This document shows, piece by piece, positions 1 to 7,395 of a stretch of 28,168 nucleotides of DNA. Positions within the stretch are counted from its first letter, which is position 1; the number at the start of each line of letters is the position of its first letter. A program made the position numbers and the translations under genes. The DNA is taken from assembly GCA_031552735.1 (NCBI GenBank), contig JAVBMF010000065.1, positions 1-28,168 of the forward strand. Reading direction: 5' to 3'. The notes under the pieces were generated by a model that ran no database searches, had not been told where the DNA came from, and was given only the letters and a program-made list of their open reading frames with translations. Origin of the DNA: JAVBUY01 sp031552735. Lineage in GTDB: Bacteria > Bacillota > Clostridia > Christensenellales > Aristaeellaceae.

Positions 1-123
1 AAGCAAACTGTCCCCGCCTGGTGTGTTACCATCCGGTTGGACTACACTTTCAGCGATGAAGCGCACCATATCTATGATCGCTATGTGGATGCTGTGACCG
101 GAGAGTATTTGCACGCTATCTAA
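1..123 (+). CDS. C-terminal end of an unknown protein (partial)
   Basis: The first frame is open from base 1 and stops at TAA 121-123, giving the last 40 residues of a protein that begins outside the window. The tail reads ..DRYVDAVTGEYLHAI, and the VDA-x-TGE-x-L ending is the kind of turn seen at the end of PepSY/YpeB-like domains. That resemblance is too short to name a function. A factor-independent terminator follows immediately, which supports this being a real gene end. Confidence 0.6.
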   Translation, partial: KQTVPAWCVTIRLDYTFSDEAHHIYDRYVDAVTGEYLHAI

Positions 124-137
124 AGTCTATCTGGCAA

Positions 138-175
138 AATGACCGTTATACCCACACCTGGGTGTAGCGGTCATT
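138..175 (+). terminator. Terminator of the first, partial gene
   Basis: The arms AATGACCG (138-145) and CGGTCATT (168-175) pair perfectly, and an inner stem (TATACCCA with TGGGTGTA, allowing G-U pairs) extends the hairpin. The run after it is T-rich but not a pure T-tract. It lies 15 bases after the stop codon. Confidence 0.7.
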
Positions 176-227
176 CTATTGCTTGAAAATAATAAAGGAT
201 AGACGAATAGCATTTGGTATATTTCCT

Positions 228-344
228 ATGAATGGAATTATTCAGCAGCTTGTTCCGTCAAATATAAATAACGAGACAATTTATTCTGGAAGTCCTATAA
301 AACGACCAGATCATGATTTCTGGAGCCAAGGGAGAAGCCCATGA
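228..344 (+). CDS. Possible 38-aa small ORF or gene remnant
   Basis: An ATG at 228 opens a 38-residue frame (starts MNGIIQQLVP, ends WSQGRSP) whose TGA overlaps the ATG of the next mini-ORF in the ATGA arrangement typical of coupled genes. No good ribosome binding site is seen right before 228, and the frame stays open upstream to a TTG at 183. I do not recognise it. It may be the remains of a gene in this eroded stretch. Confidence 0.25.
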   Translation: MNGIIQQLVPSNINNETIYSGSPIKRPDHDFWSQGRSP

Positions 345-391
345 AAAAGGCAACACTTTTGTTGGCAATAGGCTGCATTTTGCTATGCTGA
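341..391 (+). pseudogene. Signal-peptide-like gene start, cut short
   Basis: After a good ribosome binding site (AAGGGAGAAG, 329-338) the frame reads MKKATLLLAIGCILLC and then stops at TGA 389-391. This has the charged start and hydrophobic core of a secretion signal but no mature protein. The sequence just downstream belongs to a different broken gene on the other strand, so this looks like a gene start left at a deletion junction. Confidence 0.35.
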
Positions 392-435
392 TTCACTCAA
401 TTATTCGCCTGCGGTTTATGGCAGCGAACTGCGAC

Positions 436-682
436 ACAACGGCGGTCAGGCGCATTTTGCTGTCAGCAGCCTGCATTTTCAAACCGTGACAGTTTGTCAC
501 AGTTTAATTTCCCTCTTTCTTCAGCCGTTCTTTTAGCTTTCTCCAATATGCGGTGGGGTGTACGCTTTCGGTCAGAACGACTAATGCATCAATGATTGAA
601 AATAGCACTTCTTGCTTTTCACGATCCGAAGCAGTACGGATTTTTTGTTTCCAAACGGTTGCATCGCGTTTTCATTATCCAT
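436..682 (-). pseudogene. Broken BRO-N/DinD-like protein N-terminus
   Basis: From ATG 682 the minus strand reads MDNENAMQPFGNKK, then needs a frame change inside an A-run to continue IRTASDREKQEVLFSIIDALVVL..., followed by TAYWRKLKERLKKEGN. An in-frame TAA (504-506) sits where the family has Gln. Beyond it the same frame goes on with TVTNCHGLKMQAADSKMRLT. The order FxNKKIR, FSIIDALVVLTES, YWRKLKxRLKKEGN, LKMxAADxKMRLTD is that of BRO-N-domain proteins (phage antirepressor / DinD type). The gene is therefore frameshifted, has a nonsense codon and is truncated at about 436, losing most of the protein. Its base composition is lower in GC than the neighbours, in line with phage-borne origin. Confidence 0.65.
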
Positions 683-734
683 GAAGCCAACCCTTTTGCC
701 GCTACTCTATGGATAGAATAGCACGCACAACAGC

Positions 735-773
735 AAATAACAACAAAGTGGGCGCTCGCTTGCGCGAACGCCC
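735..773 (-). terminator. Terminator of the ARH/ribokinase operon
   Basis: On the minus strand GGGCGTTCGC (773-764) and GCGAGCGCCC (759-750) form a 10-bp stem with one G-U pair around a GCAA tetraloop, followed by a T-rich run. It lies about 35 bases beyond the stop codon of the last gene of the operon. Confidence 0.8.
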
Positions 774-807
774 GTTGGTGTGCTTCGGACCGTCTTTACA
801 TCTGGTG

Positions 808-1794
808 TTACTTGATGAGCGCCGCCAGTTTTTCGCCGATGTCCTTCAGGTCCACACCCTTGGTGAATTGCAAGCAGGTGCCAGAGGGATAGCGGGTCTT
901 TTCCAGCCAACGCGCAGGGATGGCCTTGGCGCCGTACTTCGCGCCCAACACTGCTCCAGCGACTGCGCCGATGGTATCGGCGTCGCGGGCAAAGTTACTG
1001 GCCAGCACCACACCGGACCGAAAATCCTGATGGCAAAGCTTTAGGCAGGCAAAGGTGGCGGGGATGGCCTCTGCGGTGGTGGCCCATGTGCTGGCCAATA
1101 CCGCGTCGTGGATCGGCATCCAGCAATCCAGGATGGAGCCCTGGTGCTTGTCAACCAACTCCAGGGCGGTGATCATGTTGGCGTAGAGCCAGGAATCCTT
1201 GGGGATGGGTTTCATCGCTGCGGCAATGATCTCGTCCATCGTGCCATCGACCATGGCCACCGCCACCGCCGCCGCCACCGCCTGCGCGCCCCAAACGCCG
1301 TCGCGGAAGTGGCTGACCGAGGCATCCACCTCGGCCATACGCACGGCGCGGTCAGGATCACCGGCGCATACGACGCCCACCGGCGCGATGCGCATCGCCG
1401 AGCCGTCGCTCATGTGAAAGGTGCTAAACTGGCCGCTGTGTGGCGGGCGCAGGCCGCGACGCAGGTTCACTGCCGCCGAAACCTCGCTGGCTCCGCCGCG
1501 CTTGAATTCGTCTTGGACCGCCACGTCTTCCAGCCAGGCATTCACCACATGGTCGCTGGTCAATTCGCCGCCGCAGCCGATCAACGTCTTGGCGGTCAGC
1601 AGGGCAAACTCCGTGTCGTCGGTGCTCCAGGACGCGCCGGAATTAAAGTCGGTCGTGATGCCGTAGTTGGCGCGGTTGTCCGGCTTGCGGGCGGCGTCGC
1701 CCAAGCTGTCACCGATCGCCAGGCCGCAAATCGCGCCCACCGCCTTGTCGGTCGCCAACGCCGGGTTGGCGATCAGGTCTTTTCTGGTCAACAT
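808..1794 (-). CDS. ADP-ribosylglycohydrolase family protein (328 aa)
   Basis: Members of this fold (DraG, ARH1/ARH3, MJ1187 type) are di-metal hydrolases that cleave N- or O-glycosidic bonds to ribose. The metal-binding signatures are present: GLAIGDSLG (residues 24-32), STDDT (57-61, the T/S-D-D-T metal loop) and RDADTIGAVAGAVLGA (270-285, Asp271 and Asp273). It is about the size of a single-domain ARH, has no signal peptide and should be cytoplasmic. ATG 1794 is chosen because GAGGGGG lies about 9 bases upstream; an in-frame ATG at 1812 has no such site. It is the last gene of a five-gene minus-strand operon that starts with ribokinase and lies 29 bases after the AbrB-like gene. The substrate may be ADP-ribosylated protein or a small riboside. 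The ribokinase and sugar-importer context favours a small molecule (inference). Confidence 0.85.
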   Translation of the reverse strand: MLTRKDLIANPALATDKAVGAICGLAIGDSLGDAARKPDNRANYGITTDFNSGASWSTDDTEFALLTAKTLIGCGGELTSDHVVNAWLEDVAVQDEFKRGGASEVSAAVNLRRGLRPPHSGQFSTFHMSDGSAMRIAPVGVVCAGDPDRAVRMAEVDASVSHFRDGVWGAQAVAAAVAVAMVDGTMDEIIAAAMKPIPKDSWLYANMITALELVDKHQGSILDCWMPIHDAVLASTWATTAEAIPATFACLKLCHQDFRSGVVLASNFARDADTIGAVAGAVLGAKYGAKAIPARWLEKTRYPSGTCLQFTKGVDLKDIGEKLAALIK

Positions 1795-1823
1795 CTCAAA
1801 AAACCCCCTCACATGTATTGCGC

Positions 1824-2876
1824 TTATCCGAAAGCGTTGCAGATGGCCATGATGATGGTGGGCAGAATCGCCACCACCCCGGTGAAACGAAACAATTGCA
1901 AAATCGCGACCACCGGTCCGCCGGAACCAAAGTCCGAGGCGATCAACGCCATATCGCTGACCCCGGCCGGGATGCAGGAAAAGAAGGCGACACTGGGATC
2001 AAGGCGGCACCAGCGATAGAGCACCCAACCCAGCAAGAGGCACAGCGCACAGTAACTGATCAGCAGGACCACCAGCGGCCCGATGAGCGCTTTCATACCG
2101 ACGATATCGGCAAGGGTGGCGGTGGCCCCAATGGCGATGCCGGACAGCGTTTGGGCGATGCGCTTGACCGATCGATCCGGTTTGGCAGTCCAGCCCAGAT
2201 GCCCCAACACCGCGACTGTCACCATGGAAAACACTAGCGTGCCGCCGGACAGGCCGCTGATTTGGCCGAGCACTCCGGCCACCGCAGCGGCGGCCAGTAC
2301 CAGTGCGGTTCGCCCTAGCGTGGTTGGCGCAGTGATGGCAGGCTCGATTTGGCAGACGTAGGTCTGTTCCCCGTCGCGTCGGCGCAGCACGGCGGTCAAC
2401 CGCTGCGCCACTGCCGGAAAGACGCACAGCGCCATCAGCAACCGGGCAAATTGCAGCATCGACACCTGGATGGCGTCGGCGCCCATCTGCTCGCCGATGA
2501 TGGTCATCTCGGCCACGCCGCCCGGCGTGGTGGCGAACAGCGCGGTTTTTAGGTCCAGCGCCGAGGTCCAATAGATGAGGAAGCCGCTGATCAGGTTGAT
2601 GCAGAACATGCCCAGCAGGGTCACAAGGATCGGCTTATAGAGCGTCAGCAGGTTGCGCAGGCTGCATGAGGCTAGCTGCATGCCGATGAAGACCCCGGCG
2701 ATGATCTGGGCGGTGGTTTTATAGAAAGCCGGGGCTTCGGCCCGCCCGGTCGCCAGCTGCCAGACGATGGTGGCCAGCAGCGCGCCGATCAGGCTGCCTG
2801 CGGGAATCTTGGATTTATAGCCGAGGTAGCCGCCTAGCGAGCCAATTGCCAGCGTCAACAGGATATCCATCAGCAT
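1824..2876 (-). CDS. AbrB-family membrane protein (350 aa)
   Basis: This is a polytopic membrane protein of the AbrB family (Pfam AbrB, older label 'ammonia monooxygenase'), which is built of two similar halves. Visible halves are GYLGYKSKIPAGSLIGALLA with TTPGGVAEMTIIGEQMGADA in the first, and ..GQISGLSGGTLVFSMVTVA with SCIPAGVSDMALIASDFG in the second. The repeated PGGVAEM / PAGVSDM signatures are the family hallmark. About nine or ten membrane segments are apparent. The start at 2876 has AGAGGAG seven bases upstream. It is co-transcribed with three ARH-family genes (12 bases after one, 29 before another), so it probably moves a substrate or product of that pathway. Transport function for this family is itself poorly established; the role here is inference. 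Confidence 0.8.
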   Translation of the reverse strand: MLMDILLTLAIGSLGGYLGYKSKIPAGSLIGALLATIVWQLATGRAEAPAFYKTTAQIIAGVFIGMQLASCSLRNLLTLYKPILVTLLGMFCINLISGFLIYWTSALDLKTALFATTPGGVAEMTIIGEQMGADAIQVSMLQFARLLMALCVFPAVAQRLTAVLRRRDGEQTYVCQIEPAITAPTTLGRTALVLAAAAVAGVLGQISGLSGGTLVFSMVTVAVLGHLGWTAKPDRSVKRIAQTLSGIAIGATATLADIVGMKALIGPLVVLLISYCALCLLLGWVLYRWCRLDPSVAFFSCIPAGVSDMALIASDFGSGGPVVAILQLFRFTGVVAILPTIIMAICNAFG

Positions 2877-2888
2877 ACGGGTCTCCTC

Positions 2889-4052
2889 TTACGGTAAAAT
2901 GGCGCGCAATTTTGTGGCGGCGGCCTGAGCCTGCGTGATATCGGCCTGGATGAGTTCCTGGGCCACAGCGGTGAAAGCGGCGATCTCCTGATCGAGGCTC
3001 AGTTGGCTCTTTTCGTCAATGGCGCGGATTTCCTCGGGGTCGAAGATCTCGCCGCCGTACAGCGCGCCAGCGATGCAGCCTACCATGACGCCAATGGAAT
3101 CCGTATCGCGGCCCGAATTGACGCCGTCAACAATGGCGGCGATGGGGTCTCCTGCGTGTAGCAGCAGGTAGCCCAGGGCGATCGGCAGTTCTTCAATGGC
3201 GAATAAACGGCTGGGCGTGAAGTTGGCGGTGGGCAGGCCCACGCGGTCAATATGGCGGTTAAACTGCTCGCCGACCGGGGAATAGGGCAGAATGGCTTGG
3301 TGGAACGCGGCGACAATGTCCGCCTTCTCCGCTTTCTTGCCACGCAGGTTTTCGGCGGTTTGCGCTAGGGCTGCAATGGCTTGCTTTGTGCCGTCCTTGG
3401 CGAGGCTAAGCGCGGTGTCCACCACCGCTCGCTCGTCCGTGCCGGGTTCAAAGGCCTTGGCGACGCAGGCCGCCAGCACGCCCGCCGCCTCCAGCCCATA
3501 ACTGAGTTGGTGGCCGACGGCAAAGTCGATGGCCTCGTCATAGGCGGCCTTGGGGTTGCAGGCGTTGACCACGCCGATGGGCGCGATATACATTGCCGCG
3601 CCACAGTTGACCATGTTGCCCTGGCCGCCCTCGCGCGGATCGCAATTGGCGAGCGTGTGCCGGTTAAAGATGTGCTTTTCCGGGTAGAACAGGCGCTCTA
3701 AGATCAGCGCCTTGCGGTCAAACTCCGGGATATAGCGGGGTCGGAAGGCAATCTCCTTCACGAATTCGCCAGCCATATCGTAGGCGTCGATGTGCCGCCG
3801 CGCATGATTGTAGACGCGCATCAGCGACAGCGTCATCAGCGTGTCGTCGGTGATGATGCCGTAGCCGCGCATCCGGTTCAGCCGGTCCACCGGACTCCAA
3901 TCCGCCTTGAACCACTTGGTCTTGACCGTCGTCACCGGGCCGCCGTAGAAATCCAGTATCTCCTGGTGCGTCATGCGCTCCACCGGCGCGCCTAGCGCGT
4001 CGCCGAACGCCGTGCCGTAGACTACGCCCTGCACTTTTTCAAAAAAGGTCAT
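2889..4052 (-). CDS. ADP-ribosylglycohydrolase family protein (387 aa)
   Basis: This is the second ARH-fold hydrolase of the operon, with a complete metal site: YGTAFGDALGAPVE (12-25), GIITDDTLM (65-73, Asp69-Asp70-Thr71) and NSGRDTDSIGVMVGCIAGALYG (312-333, Asp316 and Asp318). It is larger than the 328-aa paralogue and only distantly similar outside the motifs, so this is not a recent duplication. ATG 4052 is preceded by AAAGGAGG at nine bases; the longer frame starting at 4112 runs back into the previous gene and is unlikely. It follows the 699-aa ARH gene by 16 bases and precedes the AbrB gene by 12. It is probably cytoplasmic. The exact glycosidic substrate cannot be read from sequence. 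Confidence 0.85.
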   Translation of the reverse strand: MTFFEKVQGVVYGTAFGDALGAPVERMTHQEILDFYGGPVTTVKTKWFKADWSPVDRLNRMRGYGIITDDTLMTLSLMRVYNHARRHIDAYDMAGEFVKEIAFRPRYIPEFDRKALILERLFYPEKHIFNRHTLANCDPREGGQGNMVNCGAAMYIAPIGVVNACNPKAAYDEAIDFAVGHQLSYGLEAAGVLAACVAKAFEPGTDERAVVDTALSLAKDGTKQAIAALAQTAENLRGKKAEKADIVAAFHQAILPYSPVGEQFNRHIDRVGLPTANFTPSRLFAIEELPIALGYLLLHAGDPIAAIVDGVNSGRDTDSIGVMVGCIAGALYGGEIFDPEEIRAIDEKSQLSLDQEIAAFTAVAQELIQADITQAQAAATKLRAILP

Positions 4053-4068
4053 CGGGAAGAGCCTCCTT

Positions 4069-6168
4069 TCACAGATCGCGGTAATGCACGTTGCCAAAGC
4101 GCGTGCGGCCAATGCCTAGGCGGATCAGCCCATGCATGCCATATGCGTGATCGCCGTCCTCGGCGACCAGCACTTTTTGGCCGTCGATGCACAGCGTCAA
4201 CTGGCCGCCGATCGCGGTAGCCCGCAGTTCGTAGGTCTGCCCGCAGACCCAGGGGAAATCCACTTCGGCTAGGGTGCGAATGCCGAAATCGTTCTTGCAA
4301 ATCGCCGCTTTGCCGGGCGCGGACAGGCCTAGGAAGTAGCCGCGCTGGGCGCCCTGCGCGCGGATGGCCAGCATATGCCCCTCGCCGTTTTCCGGGGTGA
4401 CGGGGCAGGACACCTCGCCGTCGCCAGCAAAGTACCAGCCGGTGTAGGACTCGGCAAAGCCACAGGAAATGGCGTGCAGCGTGCCGTTTTCCACGCTCCA
4501 GGCGCCGTGATTGTGGCTATAGGGGGTCATGCAGCCAAAGTCGCTGCGCTGGCGCGTCATGTCGATGGTGTAATCCGCGGGGCCGAAAATGCGGAACTCG
4601 TCCAGATAGAGCTTGCCGAGCGACCGACTCTTGCAATTGCCCTCCCAGAGGAAGCCCACCTCGTCGATAGCCTCGCCCTGGCTGTCCGGGATGGTGAAGC
4701 GAACTTCCTGCCACGCGCGGTTGGGCAGCGCGATGTCGCCCAGGCGCAGAATCTTGCGGCTGGTGGCCAAGCGAACGTAGGGCGCGACCAGAATAGTCGG
4801 GCTGCCTTCCCATTGGTCCAGATAGAGCTGGAAAGAAACGGTCTGGCCGCTGTAGGCGCGCGGGGAGAAAACCGGGCTGTAGCGCTCGTCGCTGAAATCG
4901 TCGCGGCAATAGAAAGGCTTGTAGAAAACGCGGCTGCCCTCGCCCCGGTTGGCGCGGTCGATGAGTACGCACAGCGAGCCCTTCCCGGCGAACGCCACTT
5001 CCTCGCTATGCGACAGGCTGCTGAAGAAGGGATCGGAGACGCGGAAGTTATGGGTGCTGCCGGGCAGCTCAAAGTCAAAGAAAATCTCCCGCTCACGGTA
5101 GCTATCCAGCAGCGCTTGGGGAGCCGGCTGCTTCGCCAGGCGGTAACCCAGCAGCGCCAGTTCCTTGGCGTAGGTGGGGATATCCAGCATGTTCAGGCTG
5201 CCGGTGATGCCGGAGAGGACGATGCTGTCGCCGATCGGGTCGCGATAGCGGGCAGGCAGGCCGGTCAGGCCGGTCATGACGCCCAGCACCGTCCCGACGT
5301 TGCCAGCGTTGCAGTCGGTATCCCAACCCGACATGGTGGCGATCTCCACGGTTCGGGCGAAGTCGCCGCCGCCGTAGAGCAGCGCCAGCACGCAGACCCC
5401 GGCGTTGGGGATGATGTGGCAGACGCCGGGGTAGCGGTCGTACCCCCAGTCGCGGGTCAGCATATCGCGGCAGGCGCGCCAGTCATCGGGGTGCGCCTGA
5501 TGGAAGGCGATCACCGCCTCGGCCACGGCGCGGTAGGTGGACGCCGGGCCCACAAAGGACAGTGCTTTGCGCACCAATTGGTAAATATCCCGCTCTTCAA
5601 AGGCCAGGGCGATGGCGGCGCAGAAGAAGCGCGCTCCCTCCAGACCTTCTCCATCATGGGAAACGCTGGCCGCGGCCACGCCCAAGCGCACCGCTTGCTC
5701 CGGGTTACCCGGGCTGACCAGGCCCCAGGTATCAATGAAGATTTGGCCGCCGATCTGCTCGGCCAGGGTGGCGCCGTTCTGCGCCAAGGAGCCGGATTGC
5801 GGAGCGGGGATGCCCGCCTTGAGGTTCAGATACGCGGTGTGTTCGGTGCTGCGACCATAACCGCCCCACCAGAACATGCCTTTATCTTCGCGGGCATAGT
5901 TGAGCCAAGCGCGCCCCACGTCCTGCGGGATCAGGTCCCGCTGCGCGGCGTCGTCATAGAGCGCGCGCAGGAAATAATACGGGCCGTTGGCGTCGTCATC
6001 GGCGGCAAAGTTGATGTAATCCTTCACATACGCGGTGATATCGCCATAGGTGGCCTGAATGCGGTCATAGCTCCAAATGGTGGCCTCTACCGGCGCGCCG
6101 AGGCGGATGCCAATGTTCATGCCCAGAAAACCGGCGTACACCCGTTCCAGATAATCCTCCCTGATCAT
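4069..6168 (-). CDS. Large ARH-family protein with beta-sandwich C-terminus (699 aa)
   Basis: Residues 1 to about 345 are an ARH fold and the rest is beta-rich. The ARH motifs are altered: AGFLGMNIGIRLGAPVE (12-28) has MNIG where the other two proteins have GDxLG, the TDDT loop is replaced by AADDDAN (55-61), while SGWDTDCNAGNVG keeps Asp283 and Asp285 of the C-terminal metal site. From about 355 to 530 there is a galactose-binding-like jelly roll (ending KLYLDEFRIFGPADY), and from about 537 to 699 a concanavalin/LamG- or DUF1080-like sandwich (YELRATAIGGQLTLCIDGQ). Such modules usually bind carbohydrate. There is no signal peptide, so it should act inside the cell on an imported glycoside. 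ATG 6168 forms an ATGA overlap with the ribokinase stop and has AAGAGGTG upstream, implying translational coupling. Family placement is solid; catalysis is less sure. Confidence 0.8.
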   Translation of the reverse strand: MIREDYLERVYAGFLGMNIGIRLGAPVEATIWSYDRIQATYGDITAYVKDYINFAADDDANGPYYFLRALYDDAAQRDLIPQDVGRAWLNYAREDKGMFWWGGYGRSTEHTAYLNLKAGIPAPQSGSLAQNGATLAEQIGGQIFIDTWGLVSPGNPEQAVRLGVAAASVSHDGEGLEGARFFCAAIALAFEERDIYQLVRKALSFVGPASTYRAVAEAVIAFHQAHPDDWRACRDMLTRDWGYDRYPGVCHIIPNAGVCVLALLYGGGDFARTVEIATMSGWDTDCNAGNVGTVLGVMTGLTGLPARYRDPIGDSIVLSGITGSLNMLDIPTYAKELALLGYRLAKQPAPQALLDSYREREIFFDFELPGSTHNFRVSDPFFSSLSHSEEVAFAGKGSLCVLIDRANRGEGSRVFYKPFYCRDDFSDERYSPVFSPRAYSGQTVSFQLYLDQWEGSPTILVAPYVRLATSRKILRLGDIALPNRAWQEVRFTIPDSQGEAIDEVGFLWEGNCKSRSLGKLYLDEFRIFGPADYTIDMTRQRSDFGCMTPYSHNHGAWSVENGTLHAISCGFAESYTGWYFAGDGEVSCPVTPENGEGHMLAIRAQGAQRGYFLGLSAPGKAAICKNDFGIRTLAEVDFPWVCGQTYELRATAIGGQLTLCIDGQKVLVAEDGDHAYGMHGLIRLGIGRTRFGNVHYRDL

Positions 6169-7088
6169 GCGGTTTGCACCTCTTTCATCCATTGTTCGAC
6201 TTCAACGCGGTCGGGAATAGAGGTCTGCGCGCCGCTGCGTGTCACCGAGATCGCTGCCGCCGCGGTGGCAAAGCGGATGGCGCAATCGGCGTCGCCATGA
6301 CGCGCCAGCTCGGTGGCAAAGGCAGCGCTGAAGGTGTCACCGGCTGCGGTAGTATCCACGGCCTCCACGCGGTAGGCCGGGAAGAAGCGCTGGCTCGCCG
6401 ATGTGCAGAGCAACGCGCCGCTGCTGCCCAGCGTTGCCAGCACCCCACGGACACCGCGCGCGAGCAACACCTGCGCCGCTGCCGCCGCGCTTTGCCGGTC
6501 GGTAACTGGCAGGCCGGAAAGCCGCGCCAGCTCGGTCTCGTTGGGCGTCAAGTAGTCCATTTGCCGCAGCACCTCGTCGGGAAGGCTGTCTGGCGCGGGG
6601 GCAGGGTTTAGGATGACGAGCCGATCATGCGCCTTGGCGATGCGGATTGCCTCATAGACCGCTGGATAGGGGATCTCCATCTGCAGCAGCACCACACGGC
6701 TGTCAGCGATGGCGGCCTCGTTGGCCTGAATAAAGGCGGTGTCGCTGGCCTCGTTGGCCCCAGGCAGCACCACGATGCTGTTATCGCCCGCAGCGTTCAC
6801 GCAAATAACCGCTAGGCCGGTTTGCTGCTCGGCGCGGGCGATGAGCGTGGTATCGACGCCCGCGGTGCGCAGCGCCTCCACCAGCGTGTCGCCGAAGGCA
6901 TCTTGGCCCACCTTGCCCAGCATAGCGGTGCTCGCGCCCAGGCGCGCGCCAGCATAGGCCTGGTTGGCTCCCTTGCCGCCAGGCACATAGGCGTTCAGGC
7001 GGCCGAGCAGCGTTTCGCCCACGCGCGGAATTTCCGTATGGAGCACCATGTCCATGTTGAGACTGCCGATGACCATCAAATCTCGCAC
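6165..7088 (-). CDS. rbsK: Ribokinase (PfkB family)
   Basis: This enzyme phosphorylates ribose to ribose 5-phosphate with ATP. The hallmarks are GSLNMDMV at the N-terminus, the PfkB signature GGKGANQAYAGARLG, the ribokinase-specific NPAPA and LTPNETE stretches, and DTTAAGDTFSAAF carrying the catalytic Asp. GTG 7088 (then RDLMVIGSLN) is chosen because GGGGGG lies about eight bases upstream and it gives 307 residues, the usual ribokinase length. Longer frames run through the promoter and operator. It is the first gene of the minus-strand operon, and its TGA overlaps the ATG of the following ARH gene. Its position with three ARH-family hydrolases and a sugar importer suggests it consumes ribose released from ribosides. 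Another pentose as substrate is possible. Confidence 0.82.
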   Translation of the reverse strand: MRDLMVIGSLNMDMVLHTEIPRVGETLLGRLNAYVPGGKGANQAYAGARLGASTAMLGKVGQDAFGDTLVEALRTAGVDTTLIARAEQQTGLAVICVNAAGDNSIVVLPGANEASDTAFIQANEAAIADSRVVLLQMEIPYPAVYEAIRIAKAHDRLVILNPAPAPDSLPDEVLRQMDYLTPNETELARLSGLPVTDRQSAAAAAQVLLARGVRGVLATLGSSGALLCTSASQRFFPAYRVEAVDTTAAGDTFSAAFATELARHGDADCAIRFATAAAAISVTRSGAQTSIPDRVEVEQWMKEVQTA

Positions 7089-7135
7089 AGGCCGATCCCC
7101 CCCGTTCAAACAATAAGAAACAGAGCAAAAGAGAT

Positions 7136-7145
7136 AAACCGTTTT
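7136..7145. promoter_or_regulatory. LacI-type operator O1 (ribokinase operon)
   Basis: AAACCGTTTT, with the near-palindromic AAAC-C-GTTT core typical of LacI-family operators. It starts 17 bases downstream of the -10 of the minus-strand promoter, so bound repressor would block initiation or early elongation. The same 10-mer recurs at 7288-7297 (opposite orientation) and 8670-8679. Confidence 0.7.
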
Positions 7146-7161
7146 CTCTACATTCGAGCCC

Positions 7162-7190
7162 ATTATACAAGAACCCCAAACAAGAATCAA
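7162..7190 (-). promoter_or_regulatory. Promoter of the ribokinase-ARH operon
   Basis: On the minus strand TTGATT (7190-7185), a 17-base spacer and a perfect TATAAT (7167-7162). The start of transcription would be near 7155, about 67 bases before the ribokinase GTG. Confidence 0.8.
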
Positions 7191-7287
7191 CGTCAAATTT
7201 AGCGTTTGGAGCAAAAAGTTTTTGTATCAATTCACCAATTTCCCGATATTATGCCGTAGAAAAGGCAGTAAAAGCACGCAACAAAGA

Positions 7288-7297
7288 AAAACGGTTT
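7288..7297. promoter_or_regulatory. LacI-type operator O2 (upstream of lacI)
   Basis: AAAACGGTTT, the reverse complement of the O1 and O3 10-mer. It sits about 30 bases upstream of the lacI -35 and about 150 bases from O1. The spacing would allow looping between the two sites or autoregulation. Confidence 0.6.
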
Positions 7298-7327
7298 CGC
7301 AATTGGCGCTCTTTTGCGCGCTTGTCA

Positions 7328-7356
7328 TTGCGTCGGCGAAGGGTTTTTGTTATACT
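7328..7356 (+). promoter_or_regulatory. Promoter of the lacI-family gene
   Basis: TTGCGT (7328-7333), a 17-base spacer and TATACT (7351-7356), about 40 bases before the start codon. Confidence 0.65.
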
Positions 7357-7395
7357 GCAGACAAATGACAGCAGGCAGCACGGAGGAATAGCGGC

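Noticed and set aside
4375..6300. A 641-codon open frame on the plus strand opposite the large ARH gene
   Set aside because: It is a mirror frame produced by GC-rich codon use of the real minus-strand gene. It has no family motifs, an Ala/Gly/Val/His/Gln-heavy composition and no good ribosome binding site.
7089..7214. A longer ribokinase starting at 7214
   Set aside because: The extra part runs over the -10 box and operator O1. GTG 7088 gives the normal ribokinase length and has a ribosome binding site.
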